DNA of 64,000 nt from Streptomyces rugosispiralis (GCF_024505145.1 NZ_JANIAA010000009.1:225647-289646); one strand, 5' to 3'. Numbered from the stretch's first letter, positions 44,944 to 53,318 are shown. The notes: generated from the sequence alone by a model not told the origin. Program-made: numbers and translations.

Positions 44944-45104
44944 CGGTCCGCCACCGCCCGGCGCCCGACCCGCGCGAGCAGGGCGGCGGCCAGTGCGGAG
45001 GCCGACCCGACCAGGAGTTCCAGGGGGTCCACGGTGCTGATCAGCACCAGCCAGAGCCCGGTCAGCGCCGCCCACCACAAGAGGACCTCAAGCACAGCCG
45101 TCAT
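44940..45104 (-). CDS. very short MrpE-like membrane protein
   Basis: A 54-residue frame (MTAVLEVLLWWAALTGLWLV, then LELLVGSASALAAALLARVG) starts at ATG 45104 and overlaps the next ATG by 4 bp. It has two predicted helices and matches the N-terminal membrane part of MnhE, without its cytoplasmic domain. It would be the first gene of the six-gene antiporter operon. Its overlap with the next start and its good codon bias support it. Confidence 0.7.
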   Translation of the reverse strand: MTAVLEVLLWWAALTGLWLVLISTVDPLELLVGSASALAAALLARVGRRAVADR

Positions 45105-45304
45105 TCGACACCTCCGTCGGCGGCGGGTACCCGGCCCGCCGCCGCCGATACCTCGCGCCTTCGCGGATTCCGTCCGGTCTCCTCCGCACTCCTGGACCCT
45201 CTGGGACCCCTCGCGCGTTGGAACCCATGAGATCCCCTCGATCCCCTTGGCCGTGCGACCCGCGCTCCGTATCGGTCAGGGGCCCGGGCACACTTGGAGG
45301 CATG

Positions 45305-45904
45305 ATGACCGGCGCATCGCAGCAGAGCGACCCGACCCGCCCGAAGCGCTCACGCGCCCGCACCTTCGTACCGCTGGGGATCGCCGCCTGGCTGGTGCTG
45401 GAGATCTGGCTGCTGACCCTGGTGGCCGACGCCGCCGGCGGGCTGACCGTCTTCCTGCTGCTGGTCGCGGGCGTGGTGGTGGGCGGGGCCGTGGTCAAGC
45501 GCGGCGGCCGCCGGGCGTGGCAGAGCCTGGCCGCGTCGATGCGGCCGGGCGCCGAGGAGTCCGCCGCGCGGCCGGGAAGCTCCTTCACGATGCTCGGTGG
45601 GCTGCTGCTCATGGTGCCGGGGCTGATCTCGGACGTGGCCGCGCTGGTGTGCCTGTTCCCGCCGACCCGGGCGCTGCTGCGGCGCCGCGCGGAGAGCGCG
45701 CTGTCGCGCCGGATGGGCTTCGTCCCCGGATCGCCGTCCGACCCCTTCCGCCAGGCCCGTGAGCAGTGGGAGCGCCGGGACGGGCAGGGGCGCCCGGAGC
45801 AGGGCACGGTCATTCAGGGCGAGGTGATACGGGACGGGGAGGACCGGGGCCGGGACGGCGACGGAGAGCCGGGCCCCGGGCTGCGGCCGCGCGACCGGGG
45901 CTGA
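45305..45904 (+). CDS. fxsA: FxsA family membrane protein
   Basis: A 199-residue protein with an FxsA domain: four short membrane segments (LGIAAWLVLEIWLLTLVAD, then GGLTVFLLLVAGVVVGGAVV, and LGGLLLMVPGLISDVAALVC). A cytoplasmic C-terminal tail rich in Arg/Gly/Asp follows. FxsA in E. coli eases exclusion of phage T7 by F plasmids; its role in Streptomyces is unknown. Two ATGs stand in tandem; 45305 is preferred since GGAGG ends four bases before it and only one base before 45302. Confidence 0.85.
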   Translation: MTGASQQSDPTRPKRSRARTFVPLGIAAWLVLEIWLLTLVADAAGGLTVFLLLVAGVVVGGAVVKRGGRRAWQSLAASMRPGAEESAARPGSSFTMLGGLLLMVPGLISDVAALVCLFPPTRALLRRRAESALSRRMGFVPGSPSDPFRQAREQWERRDGQGRPEQGTVIQGEVIRDGEDRGRDGDGEPGPGLRPRDRG

Positions 45905-46019
45905 GCCATGGACTCAGCCGCGAGCTGAGCCAAGGACTCAGCCGCGACCGGGGCCGGGCCACCGCTCAGCCGGAGCCGAGGGGCGCGCAGCCGAAGGGCG
46001 CGCAGCCGAAGGGCGCGCA
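45902..46019. repeat. two sets of short tandem repeats after fxsA
   Basis: A 24-bp unit (CTGAGCCA.GGACTCAGCCGCGA) occurs twice at 45903-45950, and a 15-bp unit (GAAGGGCGCGCAGCC) three times at about 45977-46019. Both lie between the fxsA stop and the terminator. CTGAG and CTCAG within the first set allow alternative hairpins. Confidence 0.7.
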
Positions 46020-46056
46020 AGGGCCGGGGCCACTGCTCAGCAGTGGCCCCGGCCCT
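46020..46056. terminator. strong bidirectional terminator
   Basis: Seventeen-bp perfect arms (AGGGCCGGGGCCACTGC and its complement) flank a TCA loop, between convergent fxsA and rbpA. Confidence 0.9.
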
Positions 46057-46092
46057 CGTACTTCAATTGTTACCGCAGTGCTGCCGCTCGGT

Positions 46093-46467
46093 TCAGGCAG
46101 ACTTACGGGTGTCCCGCGGATGCACGGCGATGTTCATGGCACCGGAGCGCAGAACCGCCAGCCGTTCGGCCAGCACCTCCTCCAGCTCCTCGCGGGTGCG
46201 CCGCTCCATGAGCATGTCCCAGTGCGTGCGCGCGGGCTTGCCCTTCTTCTCCTCTGGACCGTCGCCGTCGACAAGGAGTGCCATGGCGCCGCACGCCTTG
46301 CACTCCCACTCCGGCGGGATCTCCGCCTCTACCGAGAACGGCATCTCGAATCGATGGCCGTTCTGGCATGCGTACTCCACCGCCTGGCGCGGGGCCAGAT
46401 CGATGCCGCGGTCGGTCTCGTAGCTGGTCACCACGAGTCGCGTGCCGCGAAGAGCTCGCTCACTCAT
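46093..46467 (-). CDS. rbpA: RNA polymerase-binding protein RbpA
   Basis: A 124-residue actinobacterial transcription factor that binds the main sigma factor HrdB and RNA polymerase and stabilises open complexes. Visible features are the N-terminal tail RGTRLVVTSYETDRG, the core with the zinc-site set YACQNGHRFEMPF and WECKACGAMA, and the C-terminal sigma-interaction helix THWDMLMERRTREELEEVLA. It is a single gene with a SigR-type promoter about 65 bp upstream, in line with the known thiol-stress induction of rbpA in S. coelicolor. Confidence 0.96.
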   Translation of the reverse strand: MSERALRGTRLVVTSYETDRGIDLAPRQAVEYACQNGHRFEMPFSVEAEIPPEWECKACGAMALLVDGDGPEEKKGKPARTHWDMLMERRTREELEEVLAERLAVLRSGAMNIAVHPRDTRKSA

Positions 46468-46528
46468 GAATCGTGCCTCCCGGGCTTGTCGCCCACAGGA
46501 CAGGTGTCGCTGTCGTCGTCATCCGGTC

Positions 46529-46555
46529 AACGTCCGGTCGGCGGTGAAGATTCCC
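46529..46555 (-). promoter_or_regulatory. SigR-type promoter of rbpA
   Basis: On the minus strand GGGAAT (46555-46550) and GTT (46531-46529) are separated by 18 bp, matching the established SigR consensus GGGAAT-N18-GTT. The position, about 62 bp before the rbpA start, is right for a promoter. Confidence 0.88.
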
Positions 46556-46723
46556 GTATTGGGACATGCGTCGCCCGTCGTGCCGCCCCGTTGTTCTACC
46601 CACCGGCGCCCGGTTTGTCACATCTGGCAGCAGATGTCACCCAGCGTTTCTAGTGCTTTAGCGCGCAGTAACGGTCCGCCTGGTAGGCCGAGGGAGTACA
46701 CTACCGCCCCGACCGCCCCAGCC

Positions 46724-47389
46724 CTAAATCAGGTCCCGGACCTGGGTCTCGGCGCCGCCGCGCGCCACGATCCCAGAGCCCGCCCCGTCGGGTGCGGGAA
46801 TCGCGAAGACACGCAGGAAGAACTGCGACAGCGGCCCGATGGTCAGCGCGAACAGCACCGTTCCCACCCCCACCGAGCCGCCCAGCGCGAAGCCGGAGGC
46901 CAGCACCGCCAGCTCGATCCCGGTCCGCACCAGCCGGATCGACCACCCGGTGCGCCGGTGCAGCCCCGTCATCAGCCCGTCCCGCGGGCCCGGCCCGAAC
47001 CGCGCCGAGATGTAGAGCCCGGTGGCCACGCCGCACAGCACGATCGCGAAGAGCAGCAGCGGAATCCGCACCGCCAGCGCCTCCGGCTCCGGTATCAGCC
47101 ACAGTGTGCCGTCCACCACAGGCCCGATCACCAGCACGTTCGACACCGTGCCAAGACCCGGCCGCTGGCGCAGCGGGATCCACAGCAGCAGCGCGGCGAC
47201 GCCGACGACGACCGTCACCGTGCCGATCGACAGCGAGGTGTGCTCGGAGATGCCCTGGTGGAAGGCGTCCCACGGGTCGAGACCGAGCGTGGCGCGCAAC
47301 TGGAGCCCCATGGACGTCCCGTAGAGCACCAGCCCCACGTAGAGCTGGGCAAGACGGCGCGGAAGGCGGCGACGTGGAAGGTCGGACAA
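46724..47389 (-). CDS. YczE-like integral membrane protein
   Basis: A 221-residue protein with five or six membrane helices. The motifs LGLDPWDAFHQGIS and RFGPGPRDGLMTGL are typical of the YczE/YitT-like family. The start appears to be TTG at 47389, with AGGAG six bases upstream; no ATG is available. The divergent gene is a MocR-type regulator, and this pair (YczR-YczE) is conserved in many bacteria, so the regulator probably controls this gene. The transported compound is unknown; a vitamin B6-related role has been discussed for the family. Confidence 0.85.
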   Translation of the reverse strand: MSDLPRRRLPRRLAQLYVGLVLYGTSMGLQLRATLGLDPWDAFHQGISEHTSLSIGTVTVVVGVAALLLWIPLRQRPGLGTVSNVLVIGPVVDGTLWLIPEPEALAVRIPLLLFAIVLCGVATGLYISARFGPGPRDGLMTGLHRRTGWSIRLVRTGIELAVLASGFALGGSVGVGTVLFALTIGPLSQFFLRVFAIPAPDGAGSGIVARGGAETQVRDLI

Positions 47390-47485
47390 CGCGTGCTCCT
47401 GGTGTGAGTGGCCTGCGGCATGTCACTCTGTGGCCCGGAACCAGTCCAGTTCTACGGCCAATCTCCGAAAGGTGGACCGCATCCG

Positions 47486-49009
47486 ATGAGTCCATGGACG
47501 TCCGCGGTCGGGGCACCCCAACTGGCCCGGCTGCTCGGGTCGCAGCACACCCGTGACGGGGTGGCCACCGGTGCCGCGGCCGCACTGACCGGGGGCCGCC
47601 GCGTCCCCGCCTACCGCTCCCTCGCCGACGGCGTACGGCTGCTCATCCTGGAGGGCCGGGTTCCGGTCGCGGCCCGGCTCCCCGCCGAGCGCGAACTCGC
47701 CGCGGCGCTCGCGGTCAGCCGCACCACGGTCGCCGCCGCCTACGAGGCGCTGCGCGGCGAGGGGTTCCTGGAGTCCCGGCGCGGCGCCGGGAGCTGGACC
47801 GCCATGCCCGCCGGAAGCCCGCTGCCCACCCGGGGTCTCGATCCGCTCCCGCCCGAGGCCGCGGCCTCCGTGATCGACCTCGGCTGTGCCGCGCTGCCCG
47901 CCCCCGAGCCATGGCTCACCCGGGCGATGCGCGGCGCCCTCGATGAACTGCCGCCCCACGCCCGTACCCACGGCGACTACCCCGCGGGGCTGCCCGCCCT
48001 GCGCCAGGCGCTCGCCGACCGCTACACCGACCGCGGCATACCGACCATGCCCGAGCAGATCATGGTCACCACCGGCGCCATGGGGGCCGTCGCCGCCACC
48101 TATCAACTGATGGTCAGGCCCGGGGAGCGGGTCGCCGTGGAATCGCCCAGTTACGCCAATATCCTCCAGCTGATGCGGGAGGCGGGCGCCCGGCTCGTCC
48201 CCGTCGCCATGGCCGACCGGTTCGCGGGCTGGGACATCCCGTCCTGGCGCCAGGTGCTCAGCGCCGCCGCACCCCGGCTGGCCTACGTCATCGCCGACTT
48301 CCACAACCCCACCGGCGCCCTCGCCACCGAGGAGCAGCGCCGCCAGCTCGTCGACGCCGCCCGCTCCGCCGGAACGGTCCTGATCGCCGACGAGACCATG
48401 GCCGAGCTGCGGCTGGACGAGGGGGTGGAGCTGCCCCGGCCGGTCTGCGCCTTCGACCCGGCGGGCAGTACCGTGATCACGATCGGTTCGGCGAGCAAGT
48501 CGTTCTGGGCGGGTCTGCGCATCGGCTGGGTGCGTGCCGCGCCCGATGTCATCCGCAGCCTGGTCGCCGCCCGCGCTTATGCGGACCTGGGTACCCCCGT
48601 CATCGAACAGCTCGCCGTCGCCTGGCTGCTGAACACCGGAGGCTGGGAGCAGGCCGTCGAGGTGCGCCGCGAGCTCGCGCGCAGCAACCGGGACGACCTC
48701 GTCGACGCCCTCCGGCGCCATCTGCCCGACTGGGAGTTCACCGTTCCGCACGGCGGGCTCATGCTCTGGGCCCGCACCGGCGGCCTCTCCGGATCCCGGA
48801 TCGCGGAGGCGGGCGCCCGGCTGGGGGTCCGGGTGCCGTCCGGACCCCGCTTCGGGGTGGACGGCGCGTTCGAGGGGTACGTACGGCTGCCGTTCACGGT
48901 CGGGGGAGCGGTCGCCGAGAAGGCCGCCACCCGGCTGGCCTCGGCCGCCGACCTGGTGGCCACGGGCGCCACGATCGAGGCGGAGGCGCCGCGGACGTAT
49001 GTGGCCTGA
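47486..49009 (+). CDS. MocR/PdxR-type GntR regulator with aminotransferase domain
   Basis: A 507-residue protein with an N-terminal GntR winged helix (about residues 40-110: ARLPAERELAAALAVSRTTV) joined to a fold-type I aminotransferase-like domain. The PLP motifs are DFHNPTGALA, IADETMAEL and the Schiff-base lysine in IGSASKSFWAGLRIGW. MocR regulators sense PLP or an aminotransferase-type ligand. The divergent YczE-like gene is the probable target. ATG 47486 has AAAGGTGG 11 bases upstream. Confidence 0.92.
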   Translation: MSPWTSAVGAPQLARLLGSQHTRDGVATGAAAALTGGRRVPAYRSLADGVRLLILEGRVPVAARLPAERELAAALAVSRTTVAAAYEALRGEGFLESRRGAGSWTAMPAGSPLPTRGLDPLPPEAAASVIDLGCAALPAPEPWLTRAMRGALDELPPHARTHGDYPAGLPALRQALADRYTDRGIPTMPEQIMVTTGAMGAVAATYQLMVRPGERVAVESPSYANILQLMREAGARLVPVAMADRFAGWDIPSWRQVLSAAAPRLAYVIADFHNPTGALATEEQRRQLVDAARSAGTVLIADETMAELRLDEGVELPRPVCAFDPAGSTVITIGSASKSFWAGLRIGWVRAAPDVIRSLVAARAYADLGTPVIEQLAVAWLLNTGGWEQAVEVRRELARSNRDDLVDALRRHLPDWEFTVPHGGLMLWARTGGLSGSRIAEAGARLGVRVPSGPRFGVDGAFEGYVRLPFTVGGAVAEKAATRLASAADLVATGATIEAEAPRTYVA

Positions 49010-49118
49010 TGTGCCGCGGGCGTATATGGCCTGGCGTGCCGCGAGGTGCCGCGGCTGTGGCGTCGGCCTGACGTGCCGTAACGCCCCCCGGTGCGGCACC
49101 GCCACGGGGCCCGCCGGC

Positions 49119-49177
49119 TAAGGGGTCCTTGCACTATGCCCGCCCGGGTCGGGCGCTCATAGTGCAAGGACCCCTAA
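49119..49177. terminator. bidirectional terminator covering a stop codon
   Basis: AGGGGTCCTTGCACTATG and its exact complement (18 bp) flank a loop that itself contains GCCCG/CGGGC. The right arm includes the TAG stop of the minus-strand ATPase gene. It separates convergent genes. Confidence 0.92.
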
Positions 49178-50817
49178 CCCCCGACGGGCGCCGGGGCCTG
49201 GGGCGCCGCCGGGTCCGGGGCCGGGAGCAGCCGGAGCACCGCCTGCCGCTCGGCCTCGCCGGCCGCCTCGTCGTACGGATCGGGCGTGGCGGGCACCTGG
49301 AGGCGGTGCACCGGGCCCGCGCCGAGGCGGGCATAGCCGCGGCCCGGAGGCACCTCGGGCGTCGGCGTGGTGTGCGGCGGCGCCCCGAGGACGGCAGTGA
49401 CCTGCTCGGACGAGACCGGGCCCAGCACCACCCGGGCCCGGGTGTGGCTCCGCACGGCCTCACTCAGCGCCTCGGCGGCGTCCAGCTGATCGGCCACCAC
49501 CACCCGTACGTTCGCCGCCCGTCCGTGCCGCAGCGGCACGGCCAGCAGCTCCTGCGGATCGGTGCGGCCGTCCGCCGCCGCGAGATGGCTCATCACCGAC
49601 GGCCGGTCCAGCAGGATCCACAGCGGGCGCCGGATGTCCTCCGGCGGCGCGTGCCGCAGTTGGCGGGCGCGGTTGGCGGCGATCAGCCGGCGCTCGGTCT
49701 CATGGCCCGCCCATTCCAGCGTGGCCAGCGTCCCGGCCGGCCCGCACTCCACGGCCAGCACCCCCGTACGTCCGCTCAGACACGCGTACTCGCCGGTGCC
49801 GCCGCCGTCCACCACCAGCACCTCGCCATGCGGCAGCGCCTGCAGCGCGATGGAGCGCAGCAGGGTCGTGGTGCCGCTTCCGGGCTGGCCGAGCGCGAGC
49901 AGATGCGGTTCGGTCGAGCGCGGGCCGGTGCGCCAGACCACCGGCGGTACGTCATGGGTCTCCGGCTCGTCCGCTGCCGCCTTCTTGAGCCCGATGTCCC
50001 TCGTGCCCTCCGTGCTCTCCTCGCCTTCCTCGTCCTCCTCGCACGTGTCCGGCCCCGCCAGCACCGGCAGCGTCCGCTGCACCGACGACGCGTCGGTGAA
50101 GCCCAGCACCGTCTCACCGGGCGCGGTGACGAAGCGCTGGGCGTGGATCGCGGTGGACAGGGCGGGCAGCACGGTCAGGGTGAGGTTGTTGGCCTCCTCG
50201 TCCCACTCGAACAGATATTCACGGCCGCGCCCCGACTTCGCGTACAGCAGCTGCTCGATCCGGGTGCGGGCCGCGGGCTCGCCGTCGGTGAAGTACGCGG
50301 GGTAGTGGAGGCGCAGCCGGGTGAGCCGTCCGCTCTCGTCGAAGGAGAAGGAGTCGAACGCCTCGGACCAGTCGCCGCCGTGGCTGTAGAGCGGGCTGGG
50401 GTCCTCGGCGCCGGAGAAGTACGGCACCAGCGCCTCGTAGAGCGTGCGCAGCCGCTCGGTGCCGTCGGCCGGCGTCTCCGACGCGGCACCGGCGCGCCCC
50501 CGCCCGGCCCAGCCCGCCGCGCCGATCAGGCTGATCGACGCCACCAGTGGCCCGAACGGCAGCAGGTAGAGGACGAAGCCGCAGGCGACCACGAGGGTGA
50601 ACACCGGTCCGCGGCGGTCACCCGGCAGCTCCGCCCACTTGCGCCGCCCGGCGGCGGCGAGCACGCGCAACCCGCGCGAGAGCGCGACCAGCGGCTGGAG
50701 CACATCGGCGACGCCGTCGGCCGTGCTGCGGGCGAACGCCCGGCCGCGGCCGGGCGGGACGAGCGGGGTGCCCCCGGCGCTGCCGAGACGGAGGCGGGGG
50801 AGCGGTCTCCGGCCCAC
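49174..50817 (-). CDS. FtsK/SpoIIIE-like membrane ATPase
   Basis: A 547-residue protein. Two membrane helices at about residues 70-110 (VFTLVVACGFVLYLLPFGPL) are followed by an SCO-type domain of about 200 residues with an acidic stretch (EEDEEGEESTEG). A RecA-like ATPase domain has Walker A LGQPGSGTTTLLR and a Walker B-like RRPLWILLDRPS. It resembles Streptomyces FtsK-like proteins rather than the DNA translocase proper: the gamma domain and the central motor repeats are absent. GTG 50817 follows the small upstream gene's stop by one base, so the two are coupled. Its stop codon lies in a terminator arm. Confidence 0.75.
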   Translation of the reverse strand: MGRRPLPRLRLGSAGGTPLVPPGRGRAFARSTADGVADVLQPLVALSRGLRVLAAAGRRKWAELPGDRRGPVFTLVVACGFVLYLLPFGPLVASISLIGAAGWAGRGRAGAASETPADGTERLRTLYEALVPYFSGAEDPSPLYSHGGDWSEAFDSFSFDESGRLTRLRLHYPAYFTDGEPAARTRIEQLLYAKSGRGREYLFEWDEEANNLTLTVLPALSTAIHAQRFVTAPGETVLGFTDASSVQRTLPVLAGPDTCEEDEEGEESTEGTRDIGLKKAAADEPETHDVPPVVWRTGPRSTEPHLLALGQPGSGTTTLLRSIALQALPHGEVLVVDGGGTGEYACLSGRTGVLAVECGPAGTLATLEWAGHETERRLIAANRARQLRHAPPEDIRRPLWILLDRPSVMSHLAAADGRTDPQELLAVPLRHGRAANVRVVVADQLDAAEALSEAVRSHTRARVVLGPVSSEQVTAVLGAPPHTTPTPEVPPGRGYARLGAGPVHRLQVPATPDPYDEAAGEAERQAVLRLLPAPDPAAPQAPAPVGG

Positions 50818-50818
50818 G

Positions 50819-51013
50819 TCAGATCTTGATCCCGCCCAGGAGGCCGGCGAGGCTCGCGCCGCCCGCCTTGATGCTCGGAGCGATCGCGGTGGACGCGAGA
50901 TAGAAGCCGAAGAGCGCACAGATGACCGCGTGCGACCCCTTCAGGCCGTCCTTGCGGAAGAAGATGAAGACGATGATGCCGAGCAGCACGACGCCGGAAA
51001 TGGACAAGATCAT
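50819..51013 (-). CDS. small two-helix membrane protein coupled to the FtsK-like gene
   Basis: A 64-residue protein with a first helix (SISGVVLLGIIVFIFF), a positively charged loop and a second helix (AVICALFGFYLASTAIAPSI), ending LAGLLGGIKI. AGGAG lies six bases before ATG 51013. I recall similar small proteins next to FtsK-like genes in streptomycetes; no function is known. A partner subunit of the ATPase is likely from the one-base gap. Confidence 0.8.
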   Translation of the reverse strand: MILSISGVVLLGIIVFIFFRKDGLKGSHAVICALFGFYLASTAIAPSIKAGGASLAGLLGGIKI

Positions 51014-51154
51014 CACGGTCTCCTGGCTGATGGGGGACGGTCAGTCACCATGAGTGGTTCCAGGATCACAGCATGTATCCGTCGGGCGAAAGGTGCAATT
51101 GGGTGGATTATCGGTGTAATCATCACCATGGAGGCGTGGCGCTACTGGGCCGAC

Positions 51155-51238
51155 CGCCTGCCGAGGCGGGGTGCCCGCCTGCCGGGGCGGGGTGCCCGCC
51201 TGCCGGGGCGGGGTGTCCGCCTGCTCGGGTGGGCCGGC
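51155..51238. repeat. 21-bp tandem repeat upstream of the ankyrin gene
   Basis: CGCCTGCCGGGGCGGGGTGCC occurs three times with one or two changes, followed by a degenerate fourth copy. It lies in a 286-bp divergent gap. An open frame on the minus strand reads it as a seven-residue repeat, but there is no sign of a gene there. Confidence 0.8.
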
Positions 51239-51299
51239 CGCCGTCCTTATCTAGGGTGGTGATCACATACCCAGGTAGCGAAGCCGGAGGCGACAGGCC

Positions 51300-51725
51300 A
51301 TGACCGAATCGAACCCCGAGAGCGAGCCCGCCCACGACCCGGAGGTGCTCCAGCTGGCGGCCAAGGTCTTCGACCTGGCCCGGCAGGGTGACACCGATAC
51401 GCTCGCCGCCTATGTGGACGCGGGCGTCCCGGCCAACCTCACCAACGACAAGGGCGATTCCCTGCTCATGCTCGCGGCCTACTACGGCCATCCCGCGGCG
51501 GTGTCGGCCCTCCTCGAGCGCGGCGCCGACCCCAATCGGGTGAACGAACGGGGCCAGACCCCCATCGCGGGGGCCGCGTTCAAGGGTGAGGCGGAGGTGT
51601 TGAGGGTGCTGCTGGCCAAGGGCGCCGACCCGCGTGCCGGATCGCCCTCGGCCGTCGAGACGGCGCGGATGTTCGGGCGGGAGGATCTGCTCGCGCTGTT
51701 CCAGGCCCCGGGTGCGGAACAGTGA
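51300..51725 (+). CDS. ankyrin repeat protein
   Basis: A 141-residue protein of three ankyrin repeats: DTDTLAAYVDAGVPANLTND, GDSLLMLAAYYGHPAAVSAL and GQTPIAGAAFKGEAEVLRVL, with short caps. It is cytoplasmic and probably a protein-binding scaffold. GGAGGCGACAGGCC precedes the ATG. Confidence 0.92.
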   Translation: MTESNPESEPAHDPEVLQLAAKVFDLARQGDTDTLAAYVDAGVPANLTNDKGDSLLMLAAYYGHPAAVSALLERGADPNRVNERGQTPIAGAAFKGEAEVLRVLLAKGADPRAGSPSAVETARMFGREDLLALFQAPGAEQ

Positions 51726-51898
51726 GCCGTGCGGCGGCCATGAGGCAGCGCCACTTGCCCGCCATTGACTGTCAACTCACCCTTGACCGTTCAAAAAGTG
51801 AAGCGCGAGACTTCATTCAGACCGTGAGTTAAGCGATGAAACCAGTCGGCGTCAAGAGTGGCCGCGTCCGGTAGGTTCGGGCAAGGGGAAGGAGCCCG

Positions 51899-53188
51899 AT
51901 GGGTCAGATGAACCGACGGACCGTCCGCGACCTGCGGCGCGGCAACCGCTCGACGCTGCTGCGCCAGCTGTACTTCCGGGGCCCGGTGAGCCGTCAGGAG
52001 TTGGGGACGCTCACCGGGCTCAGCTCCGGTTCGGTCAGCAATGTCGTCGGCGAACTGCTCGCCGACGAACTGGTGGAGGAGGCCGGGTCCGTCGAGTCCG
52101 ATGGCGGCCGCCCCCGTACGCTGCTGCGGGTCACGCCGGGCGGCGGCCATCTCATCGGGGTCGACGTCGGCGAGACCCATGTCCGCGTGGAGCTGTTCGA
52201 CCTCGCGCTGACCGAACTGGCCCGCTGGGAGCATCCGCTGACGCCCGGAGGGCTGGAGCTGGATCCGGAGCCGGTCGTCGGCCACATCCTGGCCGGTCTT
52301 GACGCGGTCATCGACAAGAGCGGTGCCTCGCCGGAGGCGGTCATCGGCGTCGGGGTCGGCGTCCCCGGCGTCGTCGAACAGGGGGTCGAGGTCCTCGTCC
52401 ACGGCCCGTCCGCCGGCCGGGACGCGGTGCCGCTGGAGCGGCTGCTGCGCACCGGCACCGATCTGCCGCTGTTCATCGACAACGGCGCCACCGCGCAGGG
52501 GCAGGCCGAGATGTGGTTCGGCGCGGGCCGCGGCGCGGACAACGCGGTGATCGCGCTGATCGGCTCCGGCGTCGGCGCGGCCATCGTGACCGCGGGCGTG
52601 CCGTACCGGGGCGCGACCAGCAGCGCGGGGGAGTGGGGGCATACGGTCGTCCAGGTCGGCGGGCGCGCCTGCCGATGCGGTGCGGTCGGCTGTCTGGAGG
52701 CGTACGTCGGGGCGCAGGCGGTGCTCGACCGCTACGGGCATGGGGCGCGCGGAACCGGTAAGGGCGGCTTGGGCGGTGTGGGCGGTGACGGCAAGGGTGA
52801 CGTGGGCGGTGCCGGTGAAGGCGGTAAGGGCGACGCGGGCGGTTCTGGTGAGGACCAGCAGGCCGCGTTCGCGGCGATCGTAGGGGCCGCCGGGAGCGAG
52901 GCGCGGGCGCGCGAGGTGCTGGAGGAGACCGCCGCCTACCTCGGCGCGGGCATCGCCGATCTGATCAACCTCTTCAACCCCGAGCGGATCATCCTCGGCG
53001 GCTGGGCCGGACTGCTCCTCGGTGGCCGGGTCCTCCCCAGGATCCGGGCCGCCACCGCCTCCTACGCACTGCGTCGACCGTACGCCCAGACCGAGATCGG
53101 GCTGGCCGAACTGGGGCCCGATGCCGTGGCGTTGGGCGCGGCCACGCTTCCGCTGGCGCACTTCCTCGCCACCGGTGGAGCGCGCTGA
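51899..53188 (+). CDS. ROK family transcriptional regulator (first of two)
   Basis: A 429-residue ROK repressor. It has an N-terminal winged helix (about residues 15-75: LRQLYFRGPVSRQELGTLTG), phosphate loop LIGVDVGETHVRVELFDL and the ROK zinc motif CRCGAVGCLEAYVG with GEWGHTVV. The C-terminal NLFNPERIILGGWAGL is complete. A glycine-rich insert of about 40 residues (GGLGGVGGDGKGDVGG-type) follows the zinc motif and is not usual. The sugar-kinase ExGH-type catalytic residues are partly kept, but the DNA-binding domain shows it is a regulator. It is followed by a paralogue and a GH16 enzyme. Confidence 0.9.
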   Translation: MGQMNRRTVRDLRRGNRSTLLRQLYFRGPVSRQELGTLTGLSSGSVSNVVGELLADELVEEAGSVESDGGRPRTLLRVTPGGGHLIGVDVGETHVRVELFDLALTELARWEHPLTPGGLELDPEPVVGHILAGLDAVIDKSGASPEAVIGVGVGVPGVVEQGVEVLVHGPSAGRDAVPLERLLRTGTDLPLFIDNGATAQGQAEMWFGAGRGADNAVIALIGSGVGAAIVTAGVPYRGATSSAGEWGHTVVQVGGRACRCGAVGCLEAYVGAQAVLDRYGHGARGTGKGGLGGVGGDGKGDVGGAGEGGKGDAGGSGEDQQAAFAAIVGAAGSEARAREVLEETAAYLGAGIADLINLFNPERIILGGWAGLLLGGRVLPRIRAATASYALRRPYAQTEIGLAELGPDAVALGAATLPLAHFLATGGAR

Positions 53189-53231
53189 GGGTTCGACTTC
53201 TGTCGGTTCAGGGGGAGTTGGGCCGGGACTC

Positions 53232-53273
53232 GCCTCAAATTCTTTGAGGCAAGAAGGTCCAGACCTATTGACA
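53232..53273 (+). promoter_or_regulatory. inverted repeat, DasR-like box and -35 before the second ROK gene
   Basis: GCCTCAAA-TTC-TTTGAGGC (53232-53250) is a perfect inverted repeat. Five bases further is the palindrome AGGTCCAGACCT (53255-53266), the core of the 12-bp chitinase/DasR-type repeat. TTGACA follows at 53268-53273 with a weak -10 (GACATT, 53292-53297). Two different operators upstream of one promoter suggest dual control. Confidence 0.6.
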
Positions 53274-53318
53274 TGCATCGAACATTGGCTGGACATTGTG
53301 TCTCCCCGGAGGTGACCG

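Noticed and set aside
49174..50817. EccC-type ESX ATPase partner of the EccA-like protein
   Set aside because: It has only one ATPase domain and lacks the repeated FtsK/SpoIIIE domains of EccC; it is 47 kb away and better described as FtsK-like.
51155..51238. CRISPR-like array
   Set aside because: The 21-bp units are directly adjacent without spacers, so it is a simple tandem repeat.
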